A DNA stretch of 8,437 nt from an uncultured Bacteroidales bacterium. Lineage in GTDB: Bacteria > Bacteroidota > Bacteroidia > Bacteroidales > Paludibacteraceae. Shown piece after piece: positions 1 to 6,582 of the stretch (its first letter is position 1; each line of letters starts with the position of its first letter). The notes beneath the pieces are model-generated. The model ran no database searches and was not told the origin of the DNA. It worked only from the letters and a program-made list of their open reading frames with translations. Where the stretch lies: the NCBI GenBank assembly GCA_937892015.1, contig CALAUY010000203.1, positions 1 through 8,437 of the forward strand. The letters run 5' to 3'. The position numbers were made by a program, and so were the translations under genes.

Positions 1-1110
1 GGTGTCGTGAATGGGAGCACGCTTGAACACTCTCCATTTCAGGCCGCGTTTGTTGCCCAACTTTGCGTAGTTGGTTTGCAACAGCACGCTGACGCTCTCG
101 CACAGGAACACGAAGCACAACAGGGGGATGAGCAGTTCCTTGTGGATGATGATGGCCGTCACGGCAATGATGCCGCCAATAGCCAGGCTGCCCGTGTCGC
201 CCATGAACACTTGGGCCGGGTAGGCATTGTACCAGAGGAAACCAATCAGTCCGCCCATGAAGGCCATGAGGAAGATGACCAGTTCCTCGCTGCCCGGCAC
301 ATACATGATGTTCAGGTACGAGGCCATGCCGATATGGCTGCTCATATAGGCCAAGATGGCCAGGGCAAACGTCATGATGGCCGAATTGCCGGCACACATG
401 CCGTCCATTCCATCGTTGAGGTTAGCGCCGTTGCTCACGGCGGCCACGACGAACACGGTGAGGAGCACGAAGAAAATCCAGCCGGCACGGTACTTGTTCT
501 CCTCGCCGAGAAAACTGAACATGTCGGCATAGTTGGCGTTGTGGTTCTTCACGAACGGGATGGTCGTTCGGGTCGATTTGACGTCAGGAGACTTGACCAT
601 CACCCGTTCGTTGTTGACGTACGTGGTGCTAACCGTCTCATTCATAATTGCTTGCGGACTATAGCGCAGCGTCAGTCCGACGATGAGTCCGAGTACCACT
701 TGCCCCGCAATCTTCACCCATCCATTGAGGCCGTCCTTGCGGTGCTTGAAGGTCTTGATGTAGTCGTCGGCAAAACCGAGCGCGCCCAGTAGAACGGTGG
801 TCACCAGCATCAGGATCATATAGACGTTCGTCAGTTTGCCCAACAGCAGGCACGGCACAAGAATACCGGCGATGATGACAAGCCCGCCCATCGTAGGTAC
901 GCCGACTTTTTTCTCGCCAAACGGGTCTGTCTTGGCATCGCGCTGCTCTTCGTAAATACGTTTGCGGCGCATCAAACCGATGAACCATTTGCCCACGTAG
1001 ATGCTGATAATCAATGCTAAACCAGCGGCAACGATGGCGCGGAAAGAGATGTACGTGACCAGTCGTGCGCCCGGGATGTGATTATAATAGTTGAATAAAT
1101 AGTAGAACAT
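1..1110 (-). CDS. mraY: MraY, phospho-MurNAc-pentapeptide transferase (C-terminus cut by window edge)
   Basis: This inner-membrane enzyme transfers phospho-MurNAc-pentapeptide from UDP to undecaprenyl phosphate, making lipid I, the first membrane step of peptidoglycan synthesis. The reading frame gives 370 residues from the ATG at 1110 to the window edge without a stop. Family motifs visible: the cytoplasmic DD pair in GFADDYIK (D115, D116), NLNDGMDG (230-237) and FMGDTGS (302-308), plus GVPTMGG near residue 70. Many hydrophobic membrane segments alternate with these loops. Compared with the roughly 360-residue E. coli enzyme, about 40 extra residues lie between DD and NLNDGMDG (around 151-207), in what should be the periplasmic loop between segments 4 and 5. 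The usual histidine triplet after the last cytoplasmic segment begins here as P-I-H-D-T (366-370) at the edge. The gene follows murE after 30 bases. The start gives an N-terminus (MFYYLFNYY) resembling Bacteroidetes MraY as I remember it. Identification is firm; the last residues are not in view. Confidence 0.97.
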   Translation of the reverse strand, partial: MFYYLFNYYNHIPGARLVTYISFRAIVAAGLALIISIYVGKWFIGLMRRKRIYEEQRDAKTDPFGEKKVGVPTMGGLVIIAGILVPCLLLGKLTNVYMILMLVTTVLLGALGFADDYIKTFKHRKDGLNGWVKIAGQVVLGLIVGLTLRYSPQAIMNETVSTTYVNNERVMVKSPDVKSTRTTIPFVKNHNANYADMFSFLGEENKYRAGWIFFVLLTVFVVAAVSNGANLNDGMDGMCAGNSAIMTFALAILAYMSSHIGMASYLNIMYVPGSEELVIFLMAFMGGLIGFLWYNAYPAQVFMGDTGSLAIGGIIAVTAIIIHKELLIPLLCFVFLCESVSVLLQTNYAKLGNKRGLKWRVFKRAPIHDT

Positions 1111-1140
1111 TTTTCATCGTTTTTTGAGCGTTGTTTGACA
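1111..1140 (-). other. murE-mraY intergenic leader, the longest gap in the window
   Basis: This 30-base gap separates the murE TAA from the mraY ATG. Read on the minus strand it is A-rich close to the start (CAAAAAACGATGAAAA before ATG) and has no Shine-Dalgarno-like purine box. Such A-rich leaders are typical of translation initiation in Bacteroidetes. I see no hairpin followed by a T run, so it is not a terminator, and nothing resembling a Bacteroidetes promoter. It is most likely just the mraY translation initiation region. Confidence 0.5.
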
Positions 1141-2586
1141 TTACAAGTTGGCGCGAACTACCTCGTGGTCATCGAAATGGTGCTTGACACCCTTGATAAT
1201 CTGGTAGTCCTCGTGCCCCTTGCCCGCGACGAGGATTACATCGTCTTTCTTGGCGAGCATGCAGGCCGTTTTGATGGCCGACTCGCGGTCTTCAATGATG
1301 AGCGTTTGCCGCAGCTCATCGTCGGTCAACCCGGCCGCCATGTCACGAAGAATATCGGCCGGCTCTTCATCGCGAGGATTGTCGCTGGTGAGGATTAGTT
1401 GCGTGCTGTTCTTCTTCGCAATGGCCGCCATCATCGGCCGTTTGCCCTTGTCGCGATTGCCGCCACACCCAACGACAGTGATGACATGACTGCCATCTTT
1501 GCGAATCTCGTTGATGGTGTTCAGCACGTTCTCTACCGCATCGGGCGTGTGCGCATAATCGACGATGGCTGTCCATCCTTTAGGACTATGGATTGCCTCG
1601 AAACGGCCGTTAACGGGCGTGAGTGTAGAGAGGACGCGCAGCACCTCTTGCGGCTCAAAACCGAGCGAGACGGCCGCGCCGTAGATGCAGAGCAGGTTGC
1701 TGACGTTGAACCGCCCGACGAGACGTACGAAGACCTCTCGACCGTTGATGTCGAGGAGCATGCCATCGAAACCCTCTTCGAGGATGCGTGCCTTGTAGTC
1801 GGCGAGTGAGCGAGTCGAATAGGTGCGAACGGTGGCGCGACTGTTCTGCGTCATCACGAGCCCGTTCTTGTCGTCTTTGTTCGTGATGGCAAACGCCGTT
1901 TTCTTGAGGTGGTCGAAGAGTTGCTTCTTCGTGTCGCGGTAGTTGTCGAACGTCTTGTGAAAATCGATGTGGTCGCGAGTGAGGTTAGTGAACAGAGCGC
2001 CGTCGAAATCGAGTCCGGCGATGCGTTGCTGTGCAATGGCGTGGCTCGAGACCTCCATGAAAGCATACTCACATCCGGCCTCGACCATCTGGCGTAGCAG
2101 CCCGTTCAGTTCGAGCGCGTCGGGAGTGGTGTGCGTGGCGGCAACGGACTCATCGTTGATGTAGTTGACCACTGTAGAAAGCAGTCCCGCTTTGTGCCCC
2201 ATCGCGCGCGTTAATTTATAAAGGAGTGTTGCGATGGTGGTCTTGCCGTTAGTGCCGGTCACGCCGACGAGTGTCAGATGCCGACTGGGGTGACCGTTCC
2301 AAGCCGAAGCGAGCAGTCCGAGAGCGTGCGATGCGTTCTCCACCACCACGATGGTTGCGCCTGAAGCGGTGATAGTGTCCGTGCGTTCGCAAACGACAGC
2401 AGTCGCGCCTTGCCCGATGGCTTGGTCGATGAAGTCGTGTCCGTCCACAACCGTTCCCTGCTGTGCCACGAAGAGCGTGCCCTGCACCACTTGGCGCGAG
2501 TCGAACGCGACAGCACGGATGTCGATATCCGTTGCGCCGATGACCTCTTTTACTGCGAGGTCTTGCAGAAGTTGCTTAAGTATCAT
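1141..2586 (-). CDS. murE: MurE, UDP-MurNAc-L-Ala-D-Glu:meso-diaminopimelate ligase
   Basis: This cytoplasmic ATP-dependent Mur ligase adds the third stem-peptide residue to UDP-MurNAc-L-Ala-D-Glu. The 481-residue length is normal for the family. Visible in order: an N-terminal UDP-substrate domain (about 1-100) with the DSRQV motif (29-33); the ATP-binding loop GTNGKTT (111-117); TTPDALEL (153-160), part of the UDP-MurNAc site; SSH (180-182); NLTRDHIDFH (201-210); the YRDTK motif whose K220 is the probable carbamylated lysine; and a C-terminal domain with DYAHTPDA (343-350), GCGGNRD (373-379), DNPR (402-405) and GKGHE (455-459). DNPR is the known signature of enzymes choosing meso-diaminopimelate over lysine, fitting a Gram-negative wall. 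The ATG overlaps the ftsI stop by four bases (ATGA), which suggests translational coupling. No defect seen. Confidence 0.97.
   Translation of the reverse strand: MILKQLLQDLAVKEVIGATDIDIRAVAFDSRQVVQGTLFVAQQGTVVDGHDFIDQAIGQGATAVVCERTDTITASGATIVVVENASHALGLLASAWNGHPSRHLTLVGVTGTNGKTTIATLLYKLTRAMGHKAGLLSTVVNYINDESVAATHTTPDALELNGLLRQMVEAGCEYAFMEVSSHAIAQQRIAGLDFDGALFTNLTRDHIDFHKTFDNYRDTKKQLFDHLKKTAFAITNKDDKNGLVMTQNSRATVRTYSTRSLADYKARILEEGFDGMLLDINGREVFVRLVGRFNVSNLLCIYGAAVSLGFEPQEVLRVLSTLTPVNGRFEAIHSPKGWTAIVDYAHTPDAVENVLNTINEIRKDGSHVITVVGCGGNRDKGKRPMMAAIAKKNSTQLILTSDNPRDEEPADILRDMAAGLTDDELRQTLIIEDRESAIKTACMLAKKDDVILVAGKGHEDYQIIKGVKHHFDDHEVVRANL
2583..2586 (-). other. ATGA overlap of ftsI stop and murE start
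   Basis: On the minus strand the murE ATG (2586-2584) overlaps the ftsI TGA (2585-2583) in the four-base string ATGA. Such overlaps usually mean that ribosomes finishing the first gene restart on the second. A GGAA stretch lies a few bases before the ATG inside the ftsI coding end and could help, but it is weak. The overlap fixes both the ftsI end and the murE start. Confidence 0.9.
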
Positions 2587-4682
2587 CTTAGTTCCAAATA
2601 AATCGTTCCATTTTTGATGAGCTCTGACCCGGGTGGTAAGCTCTGCGATGCCACCTTGCCCTTGCCGTGAATCTGAACGAGCATGCCCGTCCGTTCGATG
2701 GCATAGACGGCATCTCTTGCGCCCATCCCGATGACGTTCGGCACTTTGGTATTAGGCATCTCGATGGCAATCGACTGCATCTGCTCGTTCACTTTGGCCC
2801 ATTGCGAGTCCACTTTCGTCACTTTGACGCCGGAACCTGTTGCGGCTTTGCGGATGGACTTGTGCAGTCCGCCCTTAATGCGCGGTTTGCTGATGCTGTC
2901 GTACGGCATCGCCATGTCGGCTGCCTTACGAGTACCCGCGGCTGCCATCGTCTTGATGGCAATATCGCGTACGGTGGAGCCGCAGTCGGACCCTGCATCA
3001 TAACTGCCGTGTGGCCGCTGGATGACGCAGATGCACGTGTATTCGGGCGCTTCTTCGGGGAAATAACCGACGAACGATATACGGTGGCGGTGACTGTTGA
3101 AACGTCCGTTCTCAAAAATCTGCGCCGTGCCCGTCTTGCCCGCTATATGTACGATGTCGCTCTGCGCTTTGCGCCTCCCCCACGGGGTGACTGATGCCGT
3201 TCCATGCTGATTGTCCCACACTACGTCGTGCAACGCCAAGCGGATGTCGTGCAACGTTGACTCTTTGCAGATGCTCGAGTTGATTGTTTTCGCGCTGAAG
3301 GTCTTCACCGTTCGCCCGTCCTTGACGATACGTTTGACGCAGAAAGGTGCAATCATCTTGCCATCGTTGGCGATGGCGTTGTAGAACATCAGCGTCTGCA
3401 TCGGTGTCAGTTCCACCGAGTAACCGTACGCCATCTTAGATAGTGTTACAGCATCGTTAGGAATATCGATCCGTGGGTCTTGCGCACCGGGAATCTCGCA
3501 CGGGATAGGCTCGCGGATGCCCATTTTGTCGAGACGTTTGACGAATTTCTCGGCTTTCTTCTCGTAACTCTCCGTCACGATTTTCGCTAGCACGATGTTG
3601 CTCGATGAGGCCAGTGCCTGCCGCACGGTGAGGTAACCGTCATACTGGTGCGCGTCGTGATGTACGGCACCATTGTACGTCCAACCTTTTGACGCAGTGA
3701 GGAACGTGTCTTGCAGCGTCACCTTGCCGTCATCTAATGCCGCCATCAAACTCACGGTCTTGAACGTCGAACCCGGCTCAACGCGCCATACAGCGTAGTT
3801 CTTCTGTTCCGAATAGGTGCCGTCAGTGTTCTTGCCGAGATTACAAATAGCTTTCACTTCGCCCGTGTGCACCTCCATGAGCACTACACAGCCCCATTCG
3901 GCATCTTTCTCAATCAGCGTCTCACGCAGCTGACTCTCTACGATGTCCTGCAGATTGGCATCGATAGTAGTGACGATGTCGTAACCATCTTCCGGCTCTT
4001 GGATAGTGATGTATTCGGTGCTACCGTTGATATGCGATTTCTCGCTGATGCCGGGCTTGCCGTGCAGCATTCGTTCGTACTGTTTCTCAAGACCACTGAT
4101 GCCCTCACCATTGTCGCCGTAGATGCTGCCGATGGTGCGGCTTGCGAGCGAACCGAACGGTTTGACGCGCATGTGGCGAGGCGTGATGATGAGACCGCTG
4201 GTGTACCGACCCTTGTTGAAGAGCGGGAGTTGTTTAACCTGTTTCATCTCGATGTAGCTGACGTTCTCGGGACGCAATCGGAAACACCGGTTGTTGCGCT
4301 GAAACTCTCGGGTCAGGATGCGTTTGTACTCGTCAGCACTCGTGTCACCGAAGATAGAGGCAAGACCTTCCGACACTGAATCGAGATACGTGTAGAAGAG
4401 CGAGTCGTTGTTCAGATGCAACGCCTCTACGCGCATGTCCATCTCCAGTTTGTAGCGGGGCAGACTGCCCGCAAGCAGACGACCGCTCGCATCGTAGATA
4501 TTGCCGCGTATGGGCGGAATCTCCCTGCGTACCCGTTCCTGTTCGTTGGCTATTTTCAGCCATCGTTCGCTGTCGCTCGTCTGAAGATAGATAATCTGCA
4601 CGATGACGGCCACAAAGCCCAGCACCATCATGCTGAAGATGAGGATGAAACGAATGACAGTATGTTGTTGTTTGCTTTCCAT
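2583..4682 (-). CDS. ftsI: FtsI / PBP3, septal class B penicillin-binding protein with C-terminal PASTA domain
   Basis: This membrane-anchored transpeptidase cross-links septal peptidoglycan during division and is a beta-lactam target. Its 699 residues begin with a short cytoplasmic tail and one membrane segment (about 10-33). The class B dimerisation region follows, with RGNIYDASG (59-67). The transpeptidase domain (about 235-575) has all three catalytic motifs: STFK with nucleophile S305 and K308, SSN (360-362) and KTGT (516-519). After a basic linker, a single PASTA domain occupies about 643-699, opening with VPNVIGMGARDAVYAIE. E. coli FtsI lacks this domain, whereas PASTA-bearing FtsI is known in Bacteroidetes, so the architecture supports the lineage call. 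The start ATG directly abuts the ftsL stop codon. Position between ftsL and murE is the classical dcw order. A Spo-VD-like role is excluded by lineage; FtsI is the natural name. Confidence 0.97.
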   Translation of the reverse strand: MESKQQHTVIRFILIFSMMVLGFVAVIVQIIYLQTSDSERWLKIANEQERVRREIPPIRGNIYDASGRLLAGSLPRYKLEMDMRVEALHLNNDSLFYTYLDSVSEGLASIFGDTSADEYKRILTREFQRNNRCFRLRPENVSYIEMKQVKQLPLFNKGRYTSGLIITPRHMRVKPFGSLASRTIGSIYGDNGEGISGLEKQYERMLHGKPGISEKSHINGSTEYITIQEPEDGYDIVTTIDANLQDIVESQLRETLIEKDAEWGCVVLMEVHTGEVKAICNLGKNTDGTYSEQKNYAVWRVEPGSTFKTVSLMAALDDGKVTLQDTFLTASKGWTYNGAVHHDAHQYDGYLTVRQALASSSNIVLAKIVTESYEKKAEKFVKRLDKMGIREPIPCEIPGAQDPRIDIPNDAVTLSKMAYGYSVELTPMQTLMFYNAIANDGKMIAPFCVKRIVKDGRTVKTFSAKTINSSICKESTLHDIRLALHDVVWDNQHGTASVTPWGRRKAQSDIVHIAGKTGTAQIFENGRFNSHRHRISFVGYFPEEAPEYTCICVIQRPHGSYDAGSDCGSTVRDIAIKTMAAAGTRKAADMAMPYDSISKPRIKGGLHKSIRKAATGSGVKVTKVDSQWAKVNEQMQSIAIEMPNTKVPNVIGMGARDAVYAIERTGMLVQIHGKGKVASQSLPPGSELIKNGTIYLELR

Positions 4683-4685
4683 TTA
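4680..4685 (-). other. Abutting ftsL stop and ftsI start (TAAATG)
   Basis: The ftsL TAA (4685-4683) is followed at once by the ftsI ATG (4682-4680) with no base between. Adjacency like this favours re-initiation by the same ribosome, which would keep the two interacting division proteins in proportion. The effect is inferred; the spacing is seen directly. Confidence 0.85.
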
Positions 4686-5003
4686 TTTGATACTGATAGC
4701 GGGTGTAGTACTTTCTTTCACATTACTGCCGGCTTCTTTTAGTCGCTGACTGATAACCGATTGACGCGACATCTGGGTCAGTTCGGCATTGATGGTCAGG
4801 TATTCGTAATGCGCGTCTTGGATGAGGCGCGTCAACTCCACAACCCGAGCCTGCTGACGCTGCGACTGATAGCCCTCAAAGATGTACACAATCATTAGGA
4901 AGAATATGAGAATGAACAATTTATACTGCTTCTTGACCGCATCTTTGGTGAAGATGTTCCCATTGAGAACATCCTGCAACCACTTATTTTTTTTCTCTGC
5001 CAT
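4683..5003 (-). CDS. ftsL: FtsL-like divisome protein
   Basis: This 106-residue bitopic protein fits FtsL, which with FtsB and FtsQ forms the complex that activates septal wall synthesis. A charged N-terminal cytoplasmic part (1-28) precedes one membrane segment (about 29-43, core FILIFFLMIVYIF). A periplasmic stretch (about 46-92) rich in Q, E, R and spaced leucines and isoleucines is compatible with a coiled coil. A short Ser/Thr-rich tail ends the protein. FtsL sequences diverge strongly, so the call rests on size, topology and position between rsmH and ftsI. I chose the ATG at 5003 because it starts MAEKKNKW, lies 16 bases after the rsmH stop and gives normal FtsL length. A longer frame from 5141 would overlap rsmH by 122 bases and add residues unlike any FtsL. 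The stop codon touches the ftsI start (TAA|ATG), suggesting coupled translation. Confidence 0.88.
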   Translation of the reverse strand: MAEKKNKWLQDVLNGNIFTKDAVKKQYKLFILIFFLMIVYIFEGYQSQRQQARVVELTRLIQDAHYEYLTINAELTQMSRQSVISQRLKEAGSNVKESTTPAISIK

Positions 5004-5019
5004 TGTTGCTTGCTTTGAT

Positions 5020-5928
5020 TTATATCTTTTCTGCGATGCGCAGTTTGGCGCTGCGTGCCCGCGGATTGCGTTCCACCTCGTCGTTCGATGGCGTGATGAC
5101 TTGCCGATTGACCAACCGGAAGGGCGAGAGTCGATTGCCATAGAAATCCTTCTCTATCCGTCCGTCCGTGTTGCCGCTCTTGAAGAAATTCTTGACGAGC
5201 CGGTCTTCCAGCGAATGGTAAGTAAGGATGGCGATACGTCCGCCCGGGCGAAGCATTGCTCCGGCACTGTCGAGCATCTCACGCAGTGCACTCATCTCAT
5301 CGTTCACCTCCATGCGCAGTGCTTGAAAGGTTTTCGCGAGGTCTTTCTTGTCGTCACCGATTACGTCGGCCAACTGCCGAGTGGTGGTGAGCGGACGGCG
5401 GGAGATGATACGTCGGGCCAGCGAGCGACTGTTCTTCATCTCGCCGTACAAGAAAAGCACTCGCGCGAGACTCTCCTCATCGTAACTGTTGACGATATCC
5501 GCTGCCGTCTTGCCGCCACTGCGGTTCATCCGCATGTCTAACGGACCATCGAAACGGAAAGAGAACCCGCGTTCAGCTTCATCGAAATGGTGGAACGAGA
5601 CACCCAAGTCGGCCAACAGCCCGTCGATGCCGCTTCCGATTTCATCCGCACTATACGCCGGCACGCCATAGAAATCCAAGAAATGGCGCACGTAACGAAA
5701 ATTGCCGTGCACGAGCGTCCAGCGACTGTCAGTGTCGGCGATACGTTGGAGGGCATCGGCATCCTGATCAAAAGAGAAGAGTCGCCCGTCCTGCCCGAGT
5801 CGCTCCAAGATAGCGCGACTATGACCGGCCCCACCGAGCGTTACATCCACATAGATGCCGGACGGACTGATATTCAGCCCTTCCAGCGTCTCGCTAAGTA
5901 GCGCGGGGATGTGATAGACCTCTTCCAT
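5020..5928 (-). CDS. rsmH: RsmH (MraW), 16S rRNA cytosine-1402 N4-methyltransferase
   Basis: RsmH uses S-adenosylmethionine to methylate N4 of C1402 in 16S rRNA, in the decoding centre of the small subunit. It is cytoplasmic and conserved at the head of dcw clusters. The 302 residues are of normal length. Family motifs visible: N-terminal HIPALLSETLEGL (6-18); the S-adenosylmethionine loop DVTLGGAGHS (28-37); FDQD (53-56); DLGVS (107-111); RGFSFRFDGPLDMRM (120-134); QALRMEVND (202-210); TYHSLEDRLVK (236-246); and the C-terminal NPRARSAKLR (288-297). The start ATG lies six bases after the ribE stop. MraZ, the regulator normally just upstream, is absent here. The protein looks intact, and the partner enzyme RsmI for the same nucleotide is encoded at the right edge of the window. 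Confidence 0.97.
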   Translation of the reverse strand: MEEVYHIPALLSETLEGLNISPSGIYVDVTLGGAGHSRAILERLGQDGRLFSFDQDADALQRIADTDSRWTLVHGNFRYVRHFLDFYGVPAYSADEIGSGIDGLLADLGVSFHHFDEAERGFSFRFDGPLDMRMNRSGGKTAADIVNSYDEESLARVLFLYGEMKNSRSLARRIISRRPLTTTRQLADVIGDDKKDLAKTFQALRMEVNDEMSALREMLDSAGAMLRPGGRIAILTYHSLEDRLVKNFFKSGNTDGRIEKDFYGNRLSPFRLVNRQVITPSNDEVERNPRARSAKLRIAEKI

Positions 5929-5934
5929 GCGAAC

Positions 5935-6567
5935 TTACTTGCCTTGACCTGTCAGTTGCAGCATGCGACTGACGTACTTGCCGATGATGTCGAACTCGAG
6001 GTTGACGACCGTCCCCACTCGGATGAAGCGAAAATTGGTGTTGTCGTACGTATATGGGATGATGCAGACGGCCACATAACCCTTGTCGCCCTGCACGTCT
6101 GGCTCACACGCCGTCAGGCTCACACCATTGATGCTCACCGAACCCTTATCCACGCAGTAATAACCACGCTCAATCATCTGCCGAGACGATTCATATTCAA
6201 ACCTATAGAACCACGAACCATCGGTTTCGCGCACGTCAACGCACACGGCCGTTTGATCGACGTGTCCCTGCACGATATGTCCGTCTAAACGCTCGCCCGG
6301 CAACATCGACCGCTCAAGGTTGACGAAATCGCCCACCTTCAGTTCGCCGAGATTAGAGCGGTGGAGCGTCTCCTGCATGGCGGTTACCACGTACTCGCGC
6401 GTCGCGGCATCGTACGATACCACCGTCAGACATACGCCGTTATGCGACACCGACTGGTCTATCGACAGCGACTCGGCAAACGGGTTGCGCAACGTAAAAT
6501 GTTTATTTCCTTGCTCCTGCTCAATCTTAACAATAGGAGCCATTGCTTCTACTATCCCTGAAAACAT
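5935..6567 (-). CDS. ribE: Riboflavin synthase (alpha subunit type)
   Basis: This enzyme dismutates two molecules of 6,7-dimethyl-8-ribityllumazine into riboflavin and a pyrimidinedione that is recycled, the last step of riboflavin synthesis. The 210 residues show the family's internal duplication: an N-terminal barrel (about 1-95) starting with the hallmark MFSGIVE and carrying SHNGVCLTV (41-49), and a C-terminal barrel (about 96-200) with GHIVQGHVD (96-104) and the matching SINGVSLT (145-152). EFDIIGKYVSRML (191-203) is the usual end of the second barrel and helix. No other riboflavin gene and no FMN riboswitch are in view. The gene starts 15 bases after the flippase stop and ends six bases before rsmH, where mraZ would be expected. 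Its presence in this cluster appears to be a matter of operon arrangement rather than wall synthesis. Confidence 0.96.
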   Translation of the reverse strand: MFSGIVEAMAPIVKIEQEQGNKHFTLRNPFAESLSIDQSVSHNGVCLTVVSYDAATREYVVTAMQETLHRSNLGELKVGDFVNLERSMLPGERLDGHIVQGHVDQTAVCVDVRETDGSWFYRFEYESSRQMIERGYYCVDKGSVSINGVSLTACEPDVQGDKGYVAVCIIPYTYDNTNFRFIRVGTVVNLEFDIIGKYVSRMLQLTGQGK

Positions 6568-6582
6568 CTTATCTATTGATTT

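Noticed and set aside
7..792. Long plus-strand open frame of 261 codons at the left edge
   Set aside because: It lies opposite mraY, whose frame carries all family motifs. The plus-strand product is low in complexity (runs of H, E, D, G, V) and matches no family I know. It is an antisense shadow of a GC-biased gene.
2667..3194. Plus-strand open frame of 175 codons opposite ftsI
   Set aside because: It mirrors the FtsI transpeptidase and linker region. The composition is that of an antisense shadow and there is no leader, domain or motif.
3867..4379. Plus-strand open frame of 170 codons opposite the FtsI N-terminal half
   Set aside because: Same reasoning: it fully overlaps a confidently identified gene and shows no recognisable domain.
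4683..5141. Longer 152-codon version of ftsL starting at 5141
   Set aside because: It would overlap the conserved C-terminus of RsmH by 122 bases, and the extra residues are unlike FtsL. The start at 5003 gives the normal length.
4882..5541. Plus-strand open frame of 219 codons opposite ftsL and rsmH
   Set aside because: It spans two minus-strand genes and their junction and has no recognisable feature of its own.
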